Shown: one piece after another, positions 18,008 to 27,025 of the stretch
Layout of the letters: each line of letters opens with the position of its first letter
How positions within the stretch are numbered: position 1 is the stretch's first letter
Assembly (NCBI GenBank): GCA_963732905.1
Contig: CAVTBM010000008.1
Span: forward strand, 248,001 to 312,000
Direction of reading: 5' to 3'
DNA: 64,000 nucleotides
Source of the DNA: DASQZK01 sp963732905
GTDB taxonomy: Bacteria > Bacteroidota > Bacteroidia > Bacteroidales > GCA-2748055
Notes under the pieces: model-generated
Told to the model about the DNA's origin: nothing
What the model saw: only the letters and a program-made list of their open reading frames with translations
The model's database searches: none
Program-made: the position numbers and the translations under genes

Positions 18008-18787
18008 TTACCAGGCAAAAGGCAGCAGTTCGTCTTTTCCCGGATTGTTCATTCCGTAATTTTCAGGATAACATATATCGGTAAGATACAGACCTTCAGC
18101 CGGTGCTGAGGTTCCTGCATTTGACCTGTCCCCGCTCAACACAATCTCCCTGAAATCCTGCAGGCTGATTTTACCACGACCTGCCTCAAGGAGAGTGCCT
18201 ACCAGGGAACGAACCATGTTCCTCAGAAAACGGTCGGCAGTGATCGTGAAAATTAAAAACTCACGGTATCTCATCCATGAAACATAATCGATACGGCATA
18301 TGGTTGTTTTATTGTTGCTGTGCAACTTGCTGAAGGTTGCAAAATCCTTGCATGCAAGCAGATAAGAAGAGGCTTCGTTCAACAGGTCAAGGTCCTGCTT
18401 TCCGGGAATAAAGGCTGTCAGATTTTTGGTAAACGGATGTTTTTCGGGCACGATGAGATAACGGTAGGTTCTCGACAAAGCATCAAAACGGGCATGCGCA
18501 TTGTCAGGAACCCCGCAAATCCTGAATACTCTGATATCGTGCGGAAGAAACCCGTTAAGCCGGCGGATGAAATATTCGGTCATGGCCTTTTCCTCATCAA
18601 AATGTGCAGTATAGTAACTGGCATGAACGCCTGTGTCTGTGCGGCCGGCACCAGTCAGAGATACCTTCTTTCTCAGGATCGTGGAAAGAGCTTCTTCGAG
18701 CCTGAGTTGAACCGTATCTGCGTTTGACTGTACCTGCCAGCCGTGATAGTTCGTTCCTCTGTAAGACAGTTCGATGAAAAAACGCAT
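18008..18787 (-). CDS. truA: tRNA pseudouridine(38-40) synthase
   Basis: Isomerises uridines 38-40 in the tRNA anticodon stem-loop. The 259-residue protein has the TruA opening YRGTNYHGWQVQ and the catalytic aspartate in GAGRTDTGVHA, followed by RFDALSRTYRY and the C-terminal FLRNMVRSLVGTLLEAGRG, all diagnostic. The start at 18787 is supported by a TATATTTG box 20 bases upstream. Confidence 0.97.
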   Translation of the reverse strand: MRFFIELSYRGTNYHGWQVQSNADTVQLRLEEALSTILRKKVSLTGAGRTDTGVHASYYTAHFDEEKAMTEYFIRRLNGFLPHDIRVFRICGVPDNAHARFDALSRTYRYLIVPEKHPFTKNLTAFIPGKQDLDLLNEASSYLLACKDFATFSKLHSNNKTTICRIDYVSWMRYREFLIFTITADRFLRNMVRSLVGTLLEAGRGKISLQDFREIVLSGDRSNAGTSAPAEGLYLTDICYPENYGMNNPGKDELLPFAW

Positions 18788-18806
18788 AATGAATTCCTTT
18801 AGAGTT

Positions 18807-18814
18807 CAAATATA
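18807..18814 (-). promoter_or_regulatory. Candidate -7 element for truA
   Basis: Reads TATATTTG on the minus strand, a full match to TAnnTTTG, 20 bases before the truA start. No TTTG occurs at the normal -33 spacing. Confidence 0.4.
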
Positions 18815-19050
18815 TGAAAACGACCTCTATTTTTTCGCAGGTCTGACCCGGAAGCCATTTTCCGGAGTGAAAGTATTTTGAACGAAAAATTGTATCTTGA
18901 GCATTTGAATCAGAGTAACAGGTTTAACAATTTTTAACACCAAAATGCGAAATTCCCTTGCAAATTCAGCGTTTTAGCATCAATTTTGAAGCTCGAAATG
19001 AACTTTTCATAAACTTCAGTGCTAATCCAGAAAGTAAAAATGTCAAAATT

Positions 19051-20046
19051 ATGAGCGAAACGGTGAATATTAAAGAACTCAATGAAAGAATAAAAAAGGA
19101 AAGCGAATTCGTGGACCTGATTAACATTGAAATGCAAAAAGTGATCGTGGGCCAGAAACGTTTGCTCGAACGTTTACTGATTGGCCTGTTATCGGATGGT
19201 CATATATTGCTCGAAGGGGTTCCCGGACTGGCTAAAACCTTATCGATAAAAACCCTGGCCGACACCATCGATGCGAAATTTAGCAGAATACAGTTTACCC
19301 CTGACCTTCTTCCTGCCGACCTCATTGGTACCATGATCTACAGTCAGAAGAAGGAAGAATTCCTGGTTAAAAAAGGACCGGTGTTTGCCAATTTAATCCT
19401 GGCAGATGAAATCAACCGCTCCCCTGCAAAAGTACAGAGCGCATTACTCGAAGCCATGCAGGAAAAACAGGTTACCATTGGAGAAACAACCTTCAAACTT
19501 GAAAGACCGTTTCTGGTTCTGGCCACACAAAACCCGATCGAGCAGGAGGGAACCTATCCTCTGCCCGAAGCCCAGGTAGACCGTTTTATGCTCAAAGTAG
19601 TGATTACTTACCCTTCCATGGAGGAAGAAAGAAGCGTGATGAGAGAAAATCTCGGTAAAACATTTCCTGTACCTGCAAAAATTCTCAAACCCGAGGATAT
19701 ACTGAAAGCCAGGGATGCAGTGAAGGATGTCTATATGGACGAAAAAATCGAGAACTATATTCTTGATATCGTTTTTGCCACCAGAAAACCGGAAGATTAT
19801 AAAATGGCACAATTTTCGAACATGATTCAGTATGGTGCATCTCCACGGGCTACCATCAACCTTGCTAAAGCTGGTAAAGCCTATGCTTTCATCAAACGCA
19901 GAGGATATGTCATTCCGGAAGATATCCGTGCAGTATGCCATGATGTGCTACGGCACAGGATCGGTCTTACGTATGAAGCAGAAGCTGAAAATATTAATTC
20001 CGTTGATATTATTACGCAGATTCTAAATAACGTTGAAGTGCCATAA
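19051..20046 (+). CDS. MoxR-family AAA+ ATPase of the aerotolerance operon
   Basis: A 331-residue AAA+ chaperone-type ATPase: Walker A GVPGLAKT, Walker B LILADEINR, sensor segment LVLATQNPIEQEGTYPLPEAQ, all typical of MoxR. It is thought to mature or activate von Willebrand (VWA) proteins, which are encoded downstream. ATG 19051 gives the usual N-terminus; an in-frame TTG at 18958 would add 31 residues of unlikely sequence. It is the first gene of a nine-gene run ending with batE at 27778. Confidence 0.95.
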   Translation: MSETVNIKELNERIKKESEFVDLINIEMQKVIVGQKRLLERLLIGLLSDGHILLEGVPGLAKTLSIKTLADTIDAKFSRIQFTPDLLPADLIGTMIYSQKKEEFLVKKGPVFANLILADEINRSPAKVQSALLEAMQEKQVTIGETTFKLERPFLVLATQNPIEQEGTYPLPEAQVDRFMLKVVITYPSMEEERSVMRENLGKTFPVPAKILKPEDILKARDAVKDVYMDEKIENYILDIVFATRKPEDYKMAQFSNMIQYGASPRATINLAKAGKAYAFIKRRGYVIPEDIRAVCHDVLRHRIGLTYEAEAENINSVDIITQILNNVEVP

Positions 20047-20058
20047 AATGCCTGGTCT

Positions 20059-20463
20059 ATGAAAAAAGTATTCCTTTGCGCAGGATTATTGTTGATGTTC
20101 TTTTCTATTCAAATACAGGCTCAGAGTTATATCGGTCTTGACAAAGATAAGGTCAGATCAGTTGCCCGTAAATCTGGTTTTTACCCTGACCAGATGACAA
20201 CCAGACAGGCTTTCAACTACCTGAAGTTTGTCAACGCCTCTGATACAAAAACACTGATCGTATTTTTTTCCGATGAGGATATTTCAACACACACACGCCT
20301 GATTTGTGATTATTCGGAGTATGACTTTGTCATCGCCGACAATAACAAAGCCTATGAAAAGAAGGGGAAAAACAAATGGGAATTTAGCGAAGGAAAGAAC
20401 AGGTATGAAGTACTACTTGAAGAAAAGGAGTGGTATTTTGTCCTGAAAGTAAAAAAAAAGTAG
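20059..20463 (+). CDS. Small exported hypothetical protein between moxR and DUF58 gene
   Basis: A 134-residue protein with a clear signal peptide (KKVFLCAGLLLMFFSIQIQAQ), so mature and periplasmic at about 112 residues. The rest is mixed alpha/beta and ends in a Lys-rich tail. No family is recognised. It lies 12 bases after moxR and 22 bases before the DUF58 gene, so it is transcribed with the bat operon, but it is not part of the core moxR-DUF58-batABCDE set. Confidence 0.75.
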   Translation: MKKVFLCAGLLLMFFSIQIQAQSYIGLDKDKVRSVARKSGFYPDQMTTRQAFNYLKFVNASDTKTLIVFFSDEDISTHTRLICDYSEYDFVIADNNKAYEKKGKNKWEFSEGKNRYEVLLEEKEWYFVLKVKKK

Positions 20464-20485
20464 ATGACAAACCGGGTATTTTACA

Positions 20486-21361
20486 ATGGCTGAAATTGAA
20501 ACAACAGACCTGATCAGGAAGGTCAGGAAAATTGAAATAAAAACAAGAGGGCTCACAAGGCAGGTTTTTGCCGGCGAGTATCATAGTGCATTTAAAGGCA
20601 GGGGTGTAACCTTCTCTGAAGTGCGCGAGTACCAGTACGGAGATGATACACGTACTATTGACTGGAATGTTACCGCCAGGTTCAATCATCCCTATATCAA
20701 GATTTTTGAGGAAGAACGCGAATTGACGGTCATGCTGATGGTGGATGTCAGTGGCTCACGAAATTTCGGCAGTGACATTTCCCTGAAAAAGAACGTGATC
20801 ACTGAAATTTCTGCCGTATTGTCCTTTTCTGCAATCTTCAACAATGATAAAATCGGCGTCATCTTTTTCAGCGACCGCGTCGAGAAGTTCATCCCCCCGA
20901 AAAAAGGACGAAAACACATCCTTCATATCATTCGTGAACTGATCGAGTTCAACCCCGAGAGTGAAAAGACCGATTTGGTGGAGCCACTCCGCTACCTTAC
21001 CAATGTTATTAAAAAACGTTGCACCACATTTGTATTATCGGATTTTTTGTGTCCGCCTTTTGAAGATTCACTTAAAATAGCTGGCAGGAAACATGATGTT
21101 GTCGCTCTTCACATTTTTGACCGCAGGGAAACAGAAATGCCACCAGTGGGGCTGGTGAAGTTTTATGATCCGGAAACCGGCAGGGAGCGGTGGGTGGATA
21201 CCAACCCGGTGGCTGTCAGGGATCATTATCGCCGGCACTGGCAGGAACACAGCAAAAACCTGAACTCTGTCTTTGCCCGTTGCGGCGTTGATATGAACTC
21301 GATTGATACTTCGGAAGACTATGTTAAACCTTTGATCAAGCTGTTTAAACGAAGGGGATGA
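20486..21361 (+). CDS. DUF58 domain protein of the bat operon
   Basis: A 291-residue soluble protein. The segments GVTFSEVREYQYGDDTRTID and WNVTARFNHPYIKIFEEERE are the DUF58 signature, followed by a VWA-like fold with a MIDAS-type metal site DVSGS. DUF58 proteins accompany MoxR ATPases and VWA proteins in nearly all phyla; the exact task is not settled. The stop overlaps the next ATG as ATGA. Confidence 0.93.
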   Translation: MAEIETTDLIRKVRKIEIKTRGLTRQVFAGEYHSAFKGRGVTFSEVREYQYGDDTRTIDWNVTARFNHPYIKIFEEERELTVMLMVDVSGSRNFGSDISLKKNVITEISAVLSFSAIFNNDKIGVIFFSDRVEKFIPPKKGRKHILHIIRELIEFNPESEKTDLVEPLRYLTNVIKKRCTTFVLSDFLCPPFEDSLKIAGRKHDVVALHIFDRRETEMPPVGLVKFYDPETGRERWVDTNPVAVRDHYRRHWQEHSKNLNSVFARCGVDMNSIDTSEDYVKPLIKLFKRRG

Positions 21362-22338
21362 AAAAGACGATGAAACAAATTTTCCTTATCACTGCAGGTA
21401 TCCTCCTGTCAGCTCTTAACCTTTTTTCTCAGAATATTACTGTGAAATCATCCGTGGACAACGACTCTCTTCTGATCGGTACACAGATGAATCTCAATAT
21501 CGGGATCAATATGCCGGCGAATACAACGTTTCAACTGATCGGACCTGAAAATAATATTGACAGCCATATCGAAATTCTGAGCAGTAAAATTGACAGCAGT
21601 CATTCTGATGATCATCTTGAAGTGACCTATCACTACCTCATTACATCATTCGACTCTGGACACTATACCATCCCGTCATACCAGGTTATGGTGAACAATC
21701 CGGCCGGACCGCAAAACCTCTATACAGACAGTCTGCTCCTTACGGTTTATTCTCCTCCGGTTGACACTTCAGCTTCCATTAAGGATATTCGTACGGTAAT
21801 AAATACACCGTTGACCTTCAGGGAAGCATTGCCTTACATTGCCGGAGCAGTTGGATTACTTGTTCTTGCAGTACTGCTGGTTCTTCTCCTCCGCCGTATA
21901 AAAGGGAAAGATCCGGTGAAACTAAGAAAAGTAGTGGTAGTTCCGCCTTACGCGAAAGCCCTGAAAGCACTCGATTACCTGAAAAAGGAGAAGATGTGGC
22001 AGAAAGGACAGGTGAAAGAATACTATATTATCCTGTCTGATACTATCAGACAATATGTGGAGGACCAGTTCGGCGTCGATGCCCGGGAATCGACTACCGG
22101 AGAAACTTTGCAGAAATTCAGGCGTTTTGCTTACGATGACAGCCTTTTGCTCGAAATGCTTGAAAGCCTGCTGAATTTGTCTGACCTGGTGAAATTTGCC
22201 AGGGAAGATCCGACACCTACGGAGAATGAAACGAATTTAAATAATGCCTATCTTTTTGTAGAAAAGACAAAACCTGCGGAAACAGGCGTTAAAAGGCACG
22301 GAAGAGAATTAAAGGATTACTTGTATGTGGAATTTTGA
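21358..22338 (+). CDS. Membrane-anchored protein of the bat operon (DUF4381-like)
   Basis: A 326-residue protein with a signal peptide (to about residue 25), a periplasmic beta-rich domain of about 130 residues (VDNDSLLIGTQMNLNIGI resembles the BatD opening), one transmembrane helix around residues 160-180, and a cytoplasmic helical part (KEYYIILSDTIRQYVEDQF) similar to the C-terminal part of BatD. It occupies the usual position between DUF58 and batA. It overlaps both neighbours (4 bases with DUF58, 14 bases with batA), so it is tightly coupled. Confidence 0.82.
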   Translation: MKKTMKQIFLITAGILLSALNLFSQNITVKSSVDNDSLLIGTQMNLNIGINMPANTTFQLIGPENNIDSHIEILSSKIDSSHSDDHLEVTYHYLITSFDSGHYTIPSYQVMVNNPAGPQNLYTDSLLLTVYSPPVDTSASIKDIRTVINTPLTFREALPYIAGAVGLLVLAVLLVLLLRRIKGKDPVKLRKVVVVPPYAKALKALDYLKKEKMWQKGQVKEYYIILSDTIRQYVEDQFGVDARESTTGETLQKFRRFAYDDSLLLEMLESLLNLSDLVKFAREDPTPTENETNLNNAYLFVEKTKPAETGVKRHGRELKDYLYVEF

Positions 22339-23278
22339 ATTTGCAAACCCAAAGTTATTGTACCTGCTGGCTGTTCTGCCTCTGCTGATCATATTTTATA
22401 TTCTCAGGCACGCGAAAAGAACTGCCGGAGTACAGATATCCTCGCTTGACTTTTTTGGAAGAAGCGGAACACCCTTCCGGCTTGTCCTCAGGCATATACT
22501 GTTCGGTTTGCAGATCCTTGCCATAGCGCTTCTGACCGTTGCTTTTGCCCGTCCGCAAAGCTCCGAGAACTGGAGCGAGACCACTACCGAGGGTATCGAT
22601 ATCGTTCTTTGTGTCGATGTTTCCGGCAGTATGAGAGCGATGGATTTCAAGCCAAACCGCCTTGAGGCTGCCAAAGATGTGGCGGCAGAATTTGTAAACG
22701 GCCGGCCCAACGACCGCTTTGCTATTGTAGCCTTCAGCGCAGAAAGTTTTACCCTTTGCCCGCTCACTTCAGACCGTGCCGAAGTCGTTCAGCAAATTGA
22801 CAACCTGAAATTCGGAATGATACAGGATGGAACGGCTATTGGCCTCGGTCTGGCTACCAGCGTTAACAGGCTCAAGGAAAGCAAAGCGAAAAGCAAGGTT
22901 ATAATCCTTCTCACCGATGGAGTAAATAATGCCGGTTCCGTCGGGCCTTTGACAGCTGCGGAGATAGCCCGGGAATACGGGATCCGCGTTTATACGATCG
23001 GCGTCGGTACAGAGGGTACAGCTCCAATCCCTGTTCAGACCATTTTCGGGCAGCAAATACAGCAAATGAAGGTGGAAATCGATGAAGACGTATTGAAAAA
23101 GGTAGCCGATATGACCGGCGGAAAATATTTCCGGGCTACCGATAAAGAAAAGCTGGAAGAGATTTACGGTGAAATCGATAAAATGGAAAAAACGATTCTC
23201 AATACCCAGAATTATTCAAAAAAACAGGAAAAGTATTTCCCGTTTCTTACTCGCCGGAGTAGCTCTTCTGGCCTTTGA
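22325..23278 (+). CDS. batA: Aerotolerance protein BatA, VWA domain (C-terminus disrupted by probable frameshift)
   Basis: Inner-membrane VWA protein: two N-terminal transmembrane segments (residues 10-27 and 60-78), then a VWA domain with MIDAS motif DVSGSMRAMDF and a LTDGVNNAG segment. BatA acts with BatB-E; loss in Bacteroides fragilis reduced oxygen tolerance. As read, the protein ends abruptly in polar RRSSSSGL. Removing one T from the TTT at 23243-23245 restores YFPFLLAGVALLAFESVIRF and a stop at 23316-23318, giving the missing C-terminal membrane helix. The break is either a sequencing/assembly error or a real mutation. Confidence 0.92.
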   Translation: MWNFEFANPKLLYLLAVLPLLIIFYILRHAKRTAGVQISSLDFFGRSGTPFRLVLRHILFGLQILAIALLTVAFARPQSSENWSETTTEGIDIVLCVDVSGSMRAMDFKPNRLEAAKDVAAEFVNGRPNDRFAIVAFSAESFTLCPLTSDRAEVVQQIDNLKFGMIQDGTAIGLGLATSVNRLKESKAKSKVIILLTDGVNNAGSVGPLTAAEIAREYGIRVYTIGVGTEGTAPIPVQTIFGQQIQQMKVEIDEDVLKKVADMTGGKYFRATDKEKLEEIYGEIDKMEKTILNTQNYSKKQEKYFPFLTRRSSSSGL

Positions 23279-23333
23279 ATCGGTTATTCGCTTTTTGGTG
23301 ATGAGAAGTATTCCTTAAAATAATGAATTGATT

Positions 23334-24377
23334 ATGTTCAGGTTTGCACACGAGGAAATATTATACGGATTAACACTGATACCTATTCTGGTCGGATTGT
23401 ATATTGTGGCTTTATCCCGGCGAAAGAAAGCCGTGAAACGGTTTGCCTCCCCTGGGCTGAAAGATATCCTTATGCCCGACGCATCTGGTTTCAGGCATAA
23501 TCTTCGGTTTGTTTATCTGATCATTTCGTTCCTGTTTCTGATCATTGCCCTTTCCGGTCCACGTACAGGTTCAAAATTAAAGGAAGTCAGGAAAAAAGGC
23601 AGTGAGATCATCATAGCCCTGGATGTGTCGCGCTCGATGCTGGCACAGGATCTCACACCCGACAGGCTCGATGTAGCAAAACAAGAGCTGGGCAGGTTGA
23701 TTGATAAAATGGACGGGGATGAAATCGGCCTTATTGTTTTTGCGGGAAAAGCATATACACAAATCCCAATAACAACTGACTACGGAGCAGCCAGGCTGTT
23801 TCTGAATTCTGTTTCTACCAATATGGTGTCGGATCAGGGTACCAATATTGGCGATGCCATCGATCTTGCCATCCGGTCTTTCGGTCCTGAACCGGAAACA
23901 CAACAGGGAGAATCCTCCAGCCGTTCTATTATCGTGATCACCGACGGGGAAAATCATGAACCGGGAGTATTTGAAGCTGCGCAAAGAGCCAAAGATAAAG
24001 GGATCATCATTCATACAATCGGTCTTGGTGACCCGGCTGGCGTGCCGATCCCGGTGGCTAAAGGAAGTAACGACTATATCAGGGACAGTAAGGGGAACGT
24101 GGTGGTAAGTAAACTTGATGAGAATACCCTTAAGCGTATTTCTTCCATTACCAACGGTTTCTATATACGGGCGGGAAGAAGCGGTGCCGGTTTATCTGAG
24201 TTGATGAAAAAAATTGATGAACAGCAAACCGGCGAGATCACTGCCAAAGTTTACAGCGACTACGAGGAACGGTTTCAGTATTTCCTGGGAGCCGGTCTGA
24301 TCTTCCTCTTTCTGTCCATTCTGACGATGGAGCGAAGAAACCGATGGATGGCTAAAATAAAATTGTTTAAACAGTGA
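23334..24377 (+). CDS. batB: Aerotolerance protein BatB, VWA domain
   Basis: A 347-residue membrane protein: N-terminal helices at about residues 8-25 and 60-78, a VWA domain with MIDAS DVSRSMLAQDL and VITDGENHE, and a C-terminal transmembrane helix (FQYFLGAGLIFLFLSIL), the topology BatA should share. It is thought to work as a pair with BatA. ATG 23334 is preferred over an in-frame TTG at 23328. The gene begins 15 bases after the restored batA stop. Confidence 0.94.
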   Translation: MFRFAHEEILYGLTLIPILVGLYIVALSRRKKAVKRFASPGLKDILMPDASGFRHNLRFVYLIISFLFLIIALSGPRTGSKLKEVRKKGSEIIIALDVSRSMLAQDLTPDRLDVAKQELGRLIDKMDGDEIGLIVFAGKAYTQIPITTDYGAARLFLNSVSTNMVSDQGTNIGDAIDLAIRSFGPEPETQQGESSSRSIIVITDGENHEPGVFEAAQRAKDKGIIIHTIGLGDPAGVPIPVAKGSNDYIRDSKGNVVVSKLDENTLKRISSITNGFYIRAGRSGAGLSELMKKIDEQQTGEITAKVYSDYEERFQYFLGAGLIFLFLSILTMERRNRWMAKIKLFKQ

Positions 24378-24379
24378 AA

Positions 24380-25156
24380 ATGAATATTAAATATAGTTTG
24401 TCAATCCTTTTTATGAGCATACCTCTGGTATTAAATGCTCAAAATGAACGTAAATATGTCCGGGAGGGTGTAAAGGCATACGACAGCAAAACCTATTCGG
24501 AATCCGAAATCGCTTTTCGTAAAGCCCTTGATGCCGACAGTACTTCGCTTCCTGCCGGCTATGATATGGGAAATGCCTTGTATAAGCAGGATAAATACAA
24601 AGATGCCGGTGCAATTTACCAGCGTGTAGCCACTGAAGGCATGGGGGCTGATGATACTACCATGGCAGATATCTTTCATAACCTGGGAAATTCATACCTG
24701 AAACAGAAAGAGTATGAAAAAAGTATTGAAGCCTATAAAGATGCACTCAGATTAAAACCCGGGGATAACGAAACACGGTATAACCTGGTTTATGCACAGG
24801 CTAAGCTGCAGGAACAACAACAGCAACAGAAAAATCAAAACAAGAACGACCAGAATAACAAAAATCAGGATAAGAATAAACAACAGGATCAGAAAAAACA
24901 GGATCAGCAGAAGCAGCAAAATCAAAAACAACAGGAGCAAAACAAACAACAGCAGCAGCAACAACAAAAGCAAAATCAGCAGGAACAGAAGAAAAACGGG
25001 AAAAACCAACAGGTTCCTGAAGTAAAACAGCAGTTATCCAAGAAAGAAGTTCAGAAAATGCTCCAGGCCATCCAACTCCAGGAGTTGCAGACTTTGAAGA
25101 ATTATGAAAAACAAAAGGCTAAAGCCAGCAGGGTTAAGACAGAAAAAGACTGGTAA
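24380..25156 (+). CDS. batC: Aerotolerance protein BatC, TPR domain with Gln-rich tail
   Basis: An exported protein of about 258 residues with a signal peptide (LSILFMSIPLVLNAQ), three TPR units (YDMGNALYKQDKYKDAGAIY; FHNLGNSYLKQKEYEKSIEAY) and then a 65-residue tract dominated by Gln, Lys and Asn (24810-25010), followed by a helical C-terminus. BatC forms a TPR complex with BatB and BatE in the periplasm in other species. A GTG at 24374 overlapping the batB stop is an alternative start two codons earlier. Confidence 0.9.
   Translation: MNIKYSLSILFMSIPLVLNAQNERKYVREGVKAYDSKTYSESEIAFRKALDADSTSLPAGYDMGNALYKQDKYKDAGAIYQRVATEGMGADDTTMADIFHNLGNSYLKQKEYEKSIEAYKDALRLKPGDNETRYNLVYAQAKLQEQQQQQKNQNKNDQNNKNQDKNKQQDQKKQDQQKQQNQKQQEQNKQQQQQQQKQNQQEQKKNGKNQQVPEVKQQLSKKEVQKMLQAIQLQELQTLKNYEKQKAKASRVKTEKDW
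24810..25010 (+). repeat. CAA/CAG/AAA-rich low-complexity tract in batC
   Basis: About 200 bases consisting mainly of CAA, CAG, AAA and AAC codons, encoding a Gln/Lys/Asn linker with runs of five to seven Gln. No long perfect repeat unit is present. Such tracts vary in length among strains and can confuse assemblers. Confidence 0.8.
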
Positions 25157-25160
25157 AATA

Positions 25161-26999
25161 ATGGGAAATTCGCTTCAACATAAGATTATCCTTCGTCTGA
25201 GTATCCTCAGTTTATTATGTGCCATGGCTGTTACTGCGACTTTTGGCCGGGATGGAGGTATTACTGCCGACGCTCCTGCTGTGGTAACCGTTGATGAAGC
25301 TTTTAGTTACACAATTTCGGGCGATATCCAGGGAGATGTCAATCTTCCGGCACTTGACGGTGTGAAAATCCTTTCAGGTCCCAGTCAGATGGTATCTTAC
25401 CAATCCAGTAACATTAACGGCAAACTGGAGAATACCCTGCAGGTTTCCTACACTTACATGATGAAGATCTCCAGTGAGGGAGACTTTGTCATTCCTCCGG
25501 CAACACTCAGGGCTAATGGAAAAAACTATACTACCAATGAAGTTAAGATCAAGGTGATCAAGGGTACAGAAGATGTACAATCCTCAGGCCCGCAGGGTAA
25601 AAGTATACCATCTGAGCAGGGAAAATCCGTCATCGTCCGTCAGATCCCTTCTAAAACAAATGTATATGTAGGTGAACAGTTGGTACTTGCAACAAAAGTA
25701 TATGTCAGGGAACGGCTCCAGATCACCAACCTTAAAACACCTTCCTATGAGGGCTTCTGGAATGAAGACCTGGATCCGGATAAAGCTGCGGGCAGGGATG
25801 TGATCAATGGCCTGACATACAGTTCACAGGTCATAAACCGGCAGCTTCTTACAGCCCAGAAAAGCGGCGACCTGAAGCTGGATCCTGTGCAGATGGATGT
25901 GATGATCCAGAAAAGAGTTAGGACAAAATCCAATCCTTTCGGGAATGTTTTTGACGATCCGTTTTTCGATAACGCCTTCAATTCATATCAGAGTGTTCCC
26001 GACAGCTTCGACTCCAACCCGGTCACCATTCATGTGAAACCACTCCCTTCCGGCGCCCCTTCATCCTTTGACGGGGCAGTGGGTGATTTCAGCCTGTCGG
26101 CCTCAATAAGTAAAGACAGTACCCTCACCAATGAAGCGGTAACCCTGAAAGTAACGGTTTCAGGTACAGGCAACCTTCCACTGATTCAACCGCTGAAAGT
26201 TGATTTTCCTCCCGACCTGGAAGTTTTCGATCCCAAAACGGATAAAAACTTTAAGAATACCATAGCCGGCTCAACAGGCTCGTTGACTTTTGAATACCTC
26301 ATCATTCCCAGGAACAGGGGAAACTTCCGGATCGCTCCCGTGGAATTCAGTTTTTTCAATCCTTCGGCAAACAGGTATGAGACCAGGAAAAGCAAGGAGT
26401 TTACCATTAAAGTTACAGGTGAAGGAACCGGTGAGGGGCAGGCTAACGTGCAACAAATGCCTCAGGGTTTCTTCCGCGATGAGGTCAAAAATCTTGGAAA
26501 CGATATCCGGTTCATTAGTACCAGCCCCGGCGATTTGCGCAGAAAAGACCAGTCACTGCTGCATTCCGCATGGATGCTGGTTTTTCCGGCAGGTATCGTC
26601 CTTCTCCTTATCCTGTTTTTCTTCAGACAAAGCCGGATGAAGAAACATGCCGATGTCTATTACGTGCGCAACAGGAGAGCCCGAAAACTTGCCATGCAAC
26701 GATTAAAGACGGCCCGCCACCTACTGTCTATAAACGACGACGGATTTTATGAAGAAATCCTTAAAGCCTGTTGGGGCTATCTCTCAGACAAGTTTAGCGT
26801 CGACACTTCCGACCTGTCACGCGAGAGGATCCAGGAGAAACTGGATGCATATGACCTGACTGGAGAATACGTGGAAAAGCTCTGGGATCTGATCGATGAC
26901 TGTGAATTCTCCAGGTATGCTCCAGGGCAGACAGGCGATAAAAATACCATGTATGCCAGGGCTGAAAATATCATTTCAACGATTGAAGAAAACGTTTGA
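25161..26999 (+). CDS. batD: Aerotolerance protein BatD (oxygen tolerance, DUF7939-type)
   Basis: A 612-residue protein with a signal peptide, tandem periplasmic beta-sandwich domains (conserved FSYTISGD, PSKTNVYVGEQLVL, VTVSGTGNLPLIQPLKVDFP), one transmembrane helix around residues 467-486 and a cytoplasmic helical domain (KACWGYLSDKFSVDTSDLSR). This is the complete BatD layout. ATG 25161, five bases after the batC stop, gives a sensible signal peptide; the frame also extends upstream into batC, which is rejected. It probably links the VWA proteins with periplasmic partners. Confidence 0.93.
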   Translation: MGNSLQHKIILRLSILSLLCAMAVTATFGRDGGITADAPAVVTVDEAFSYTISGDIQGDVNLPALDGVKILSGPSQMVSYQSSNINGKLENTLQVSYTYMMKISSEGDFVIPPATLRANGKNYTTNEVKIKVIKGTEDVQSSGPQGKSIPSEQGKSVIVRQIPSKTNVYVGEQLVLATKVYVRERLQITNLKTPSYEGFWNEDLDPDKAAGRDVINGLTYSSQVINRQLLTAQKSGDLKLDPVQMDVMIQKRVRTKSNPFGNVFDDPFFDNAFNSYQSVPDSFDSNPVTIHVKPLPSGAPSSFDGAVGDFSLSASISKDSTLTNEAVTLKVTVSGTGNLPLIQPLKVDFPPDLEVFDPKTDKNFKNTIAGSTGSLTFEYLIIPRNRGNFRIAPVEFSFFNPSANRYETRKSKEFTIKVTGEGTGEGQANVQQMPQGFFRDEVKNLGNDIRFISTSPGDLRRKDQSLLHSAWMLVFPAGIVLLLILFFFRQSRMKKHADVYYVRNRRARKLAMQRLKTARHLLSINDDGFYEEILKACWGYLSDKFSVDTSDLSRERIQEKLDAYDLTGEYVEKLWDLIDDCEFSRYAPGQTGDKNTMYARAENIISTIEENV

Positions 27000-27025
27000 C
27001 AGGTTGTAAGAAAAAGCTTAGGAAA

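Noticed and set aside
24752..25009. Minus-strand Leu-rich frame opposite batC
   Set aside because: It is the complement of the Gln/Lys codon tract and only looks like a membrane protein by composition.
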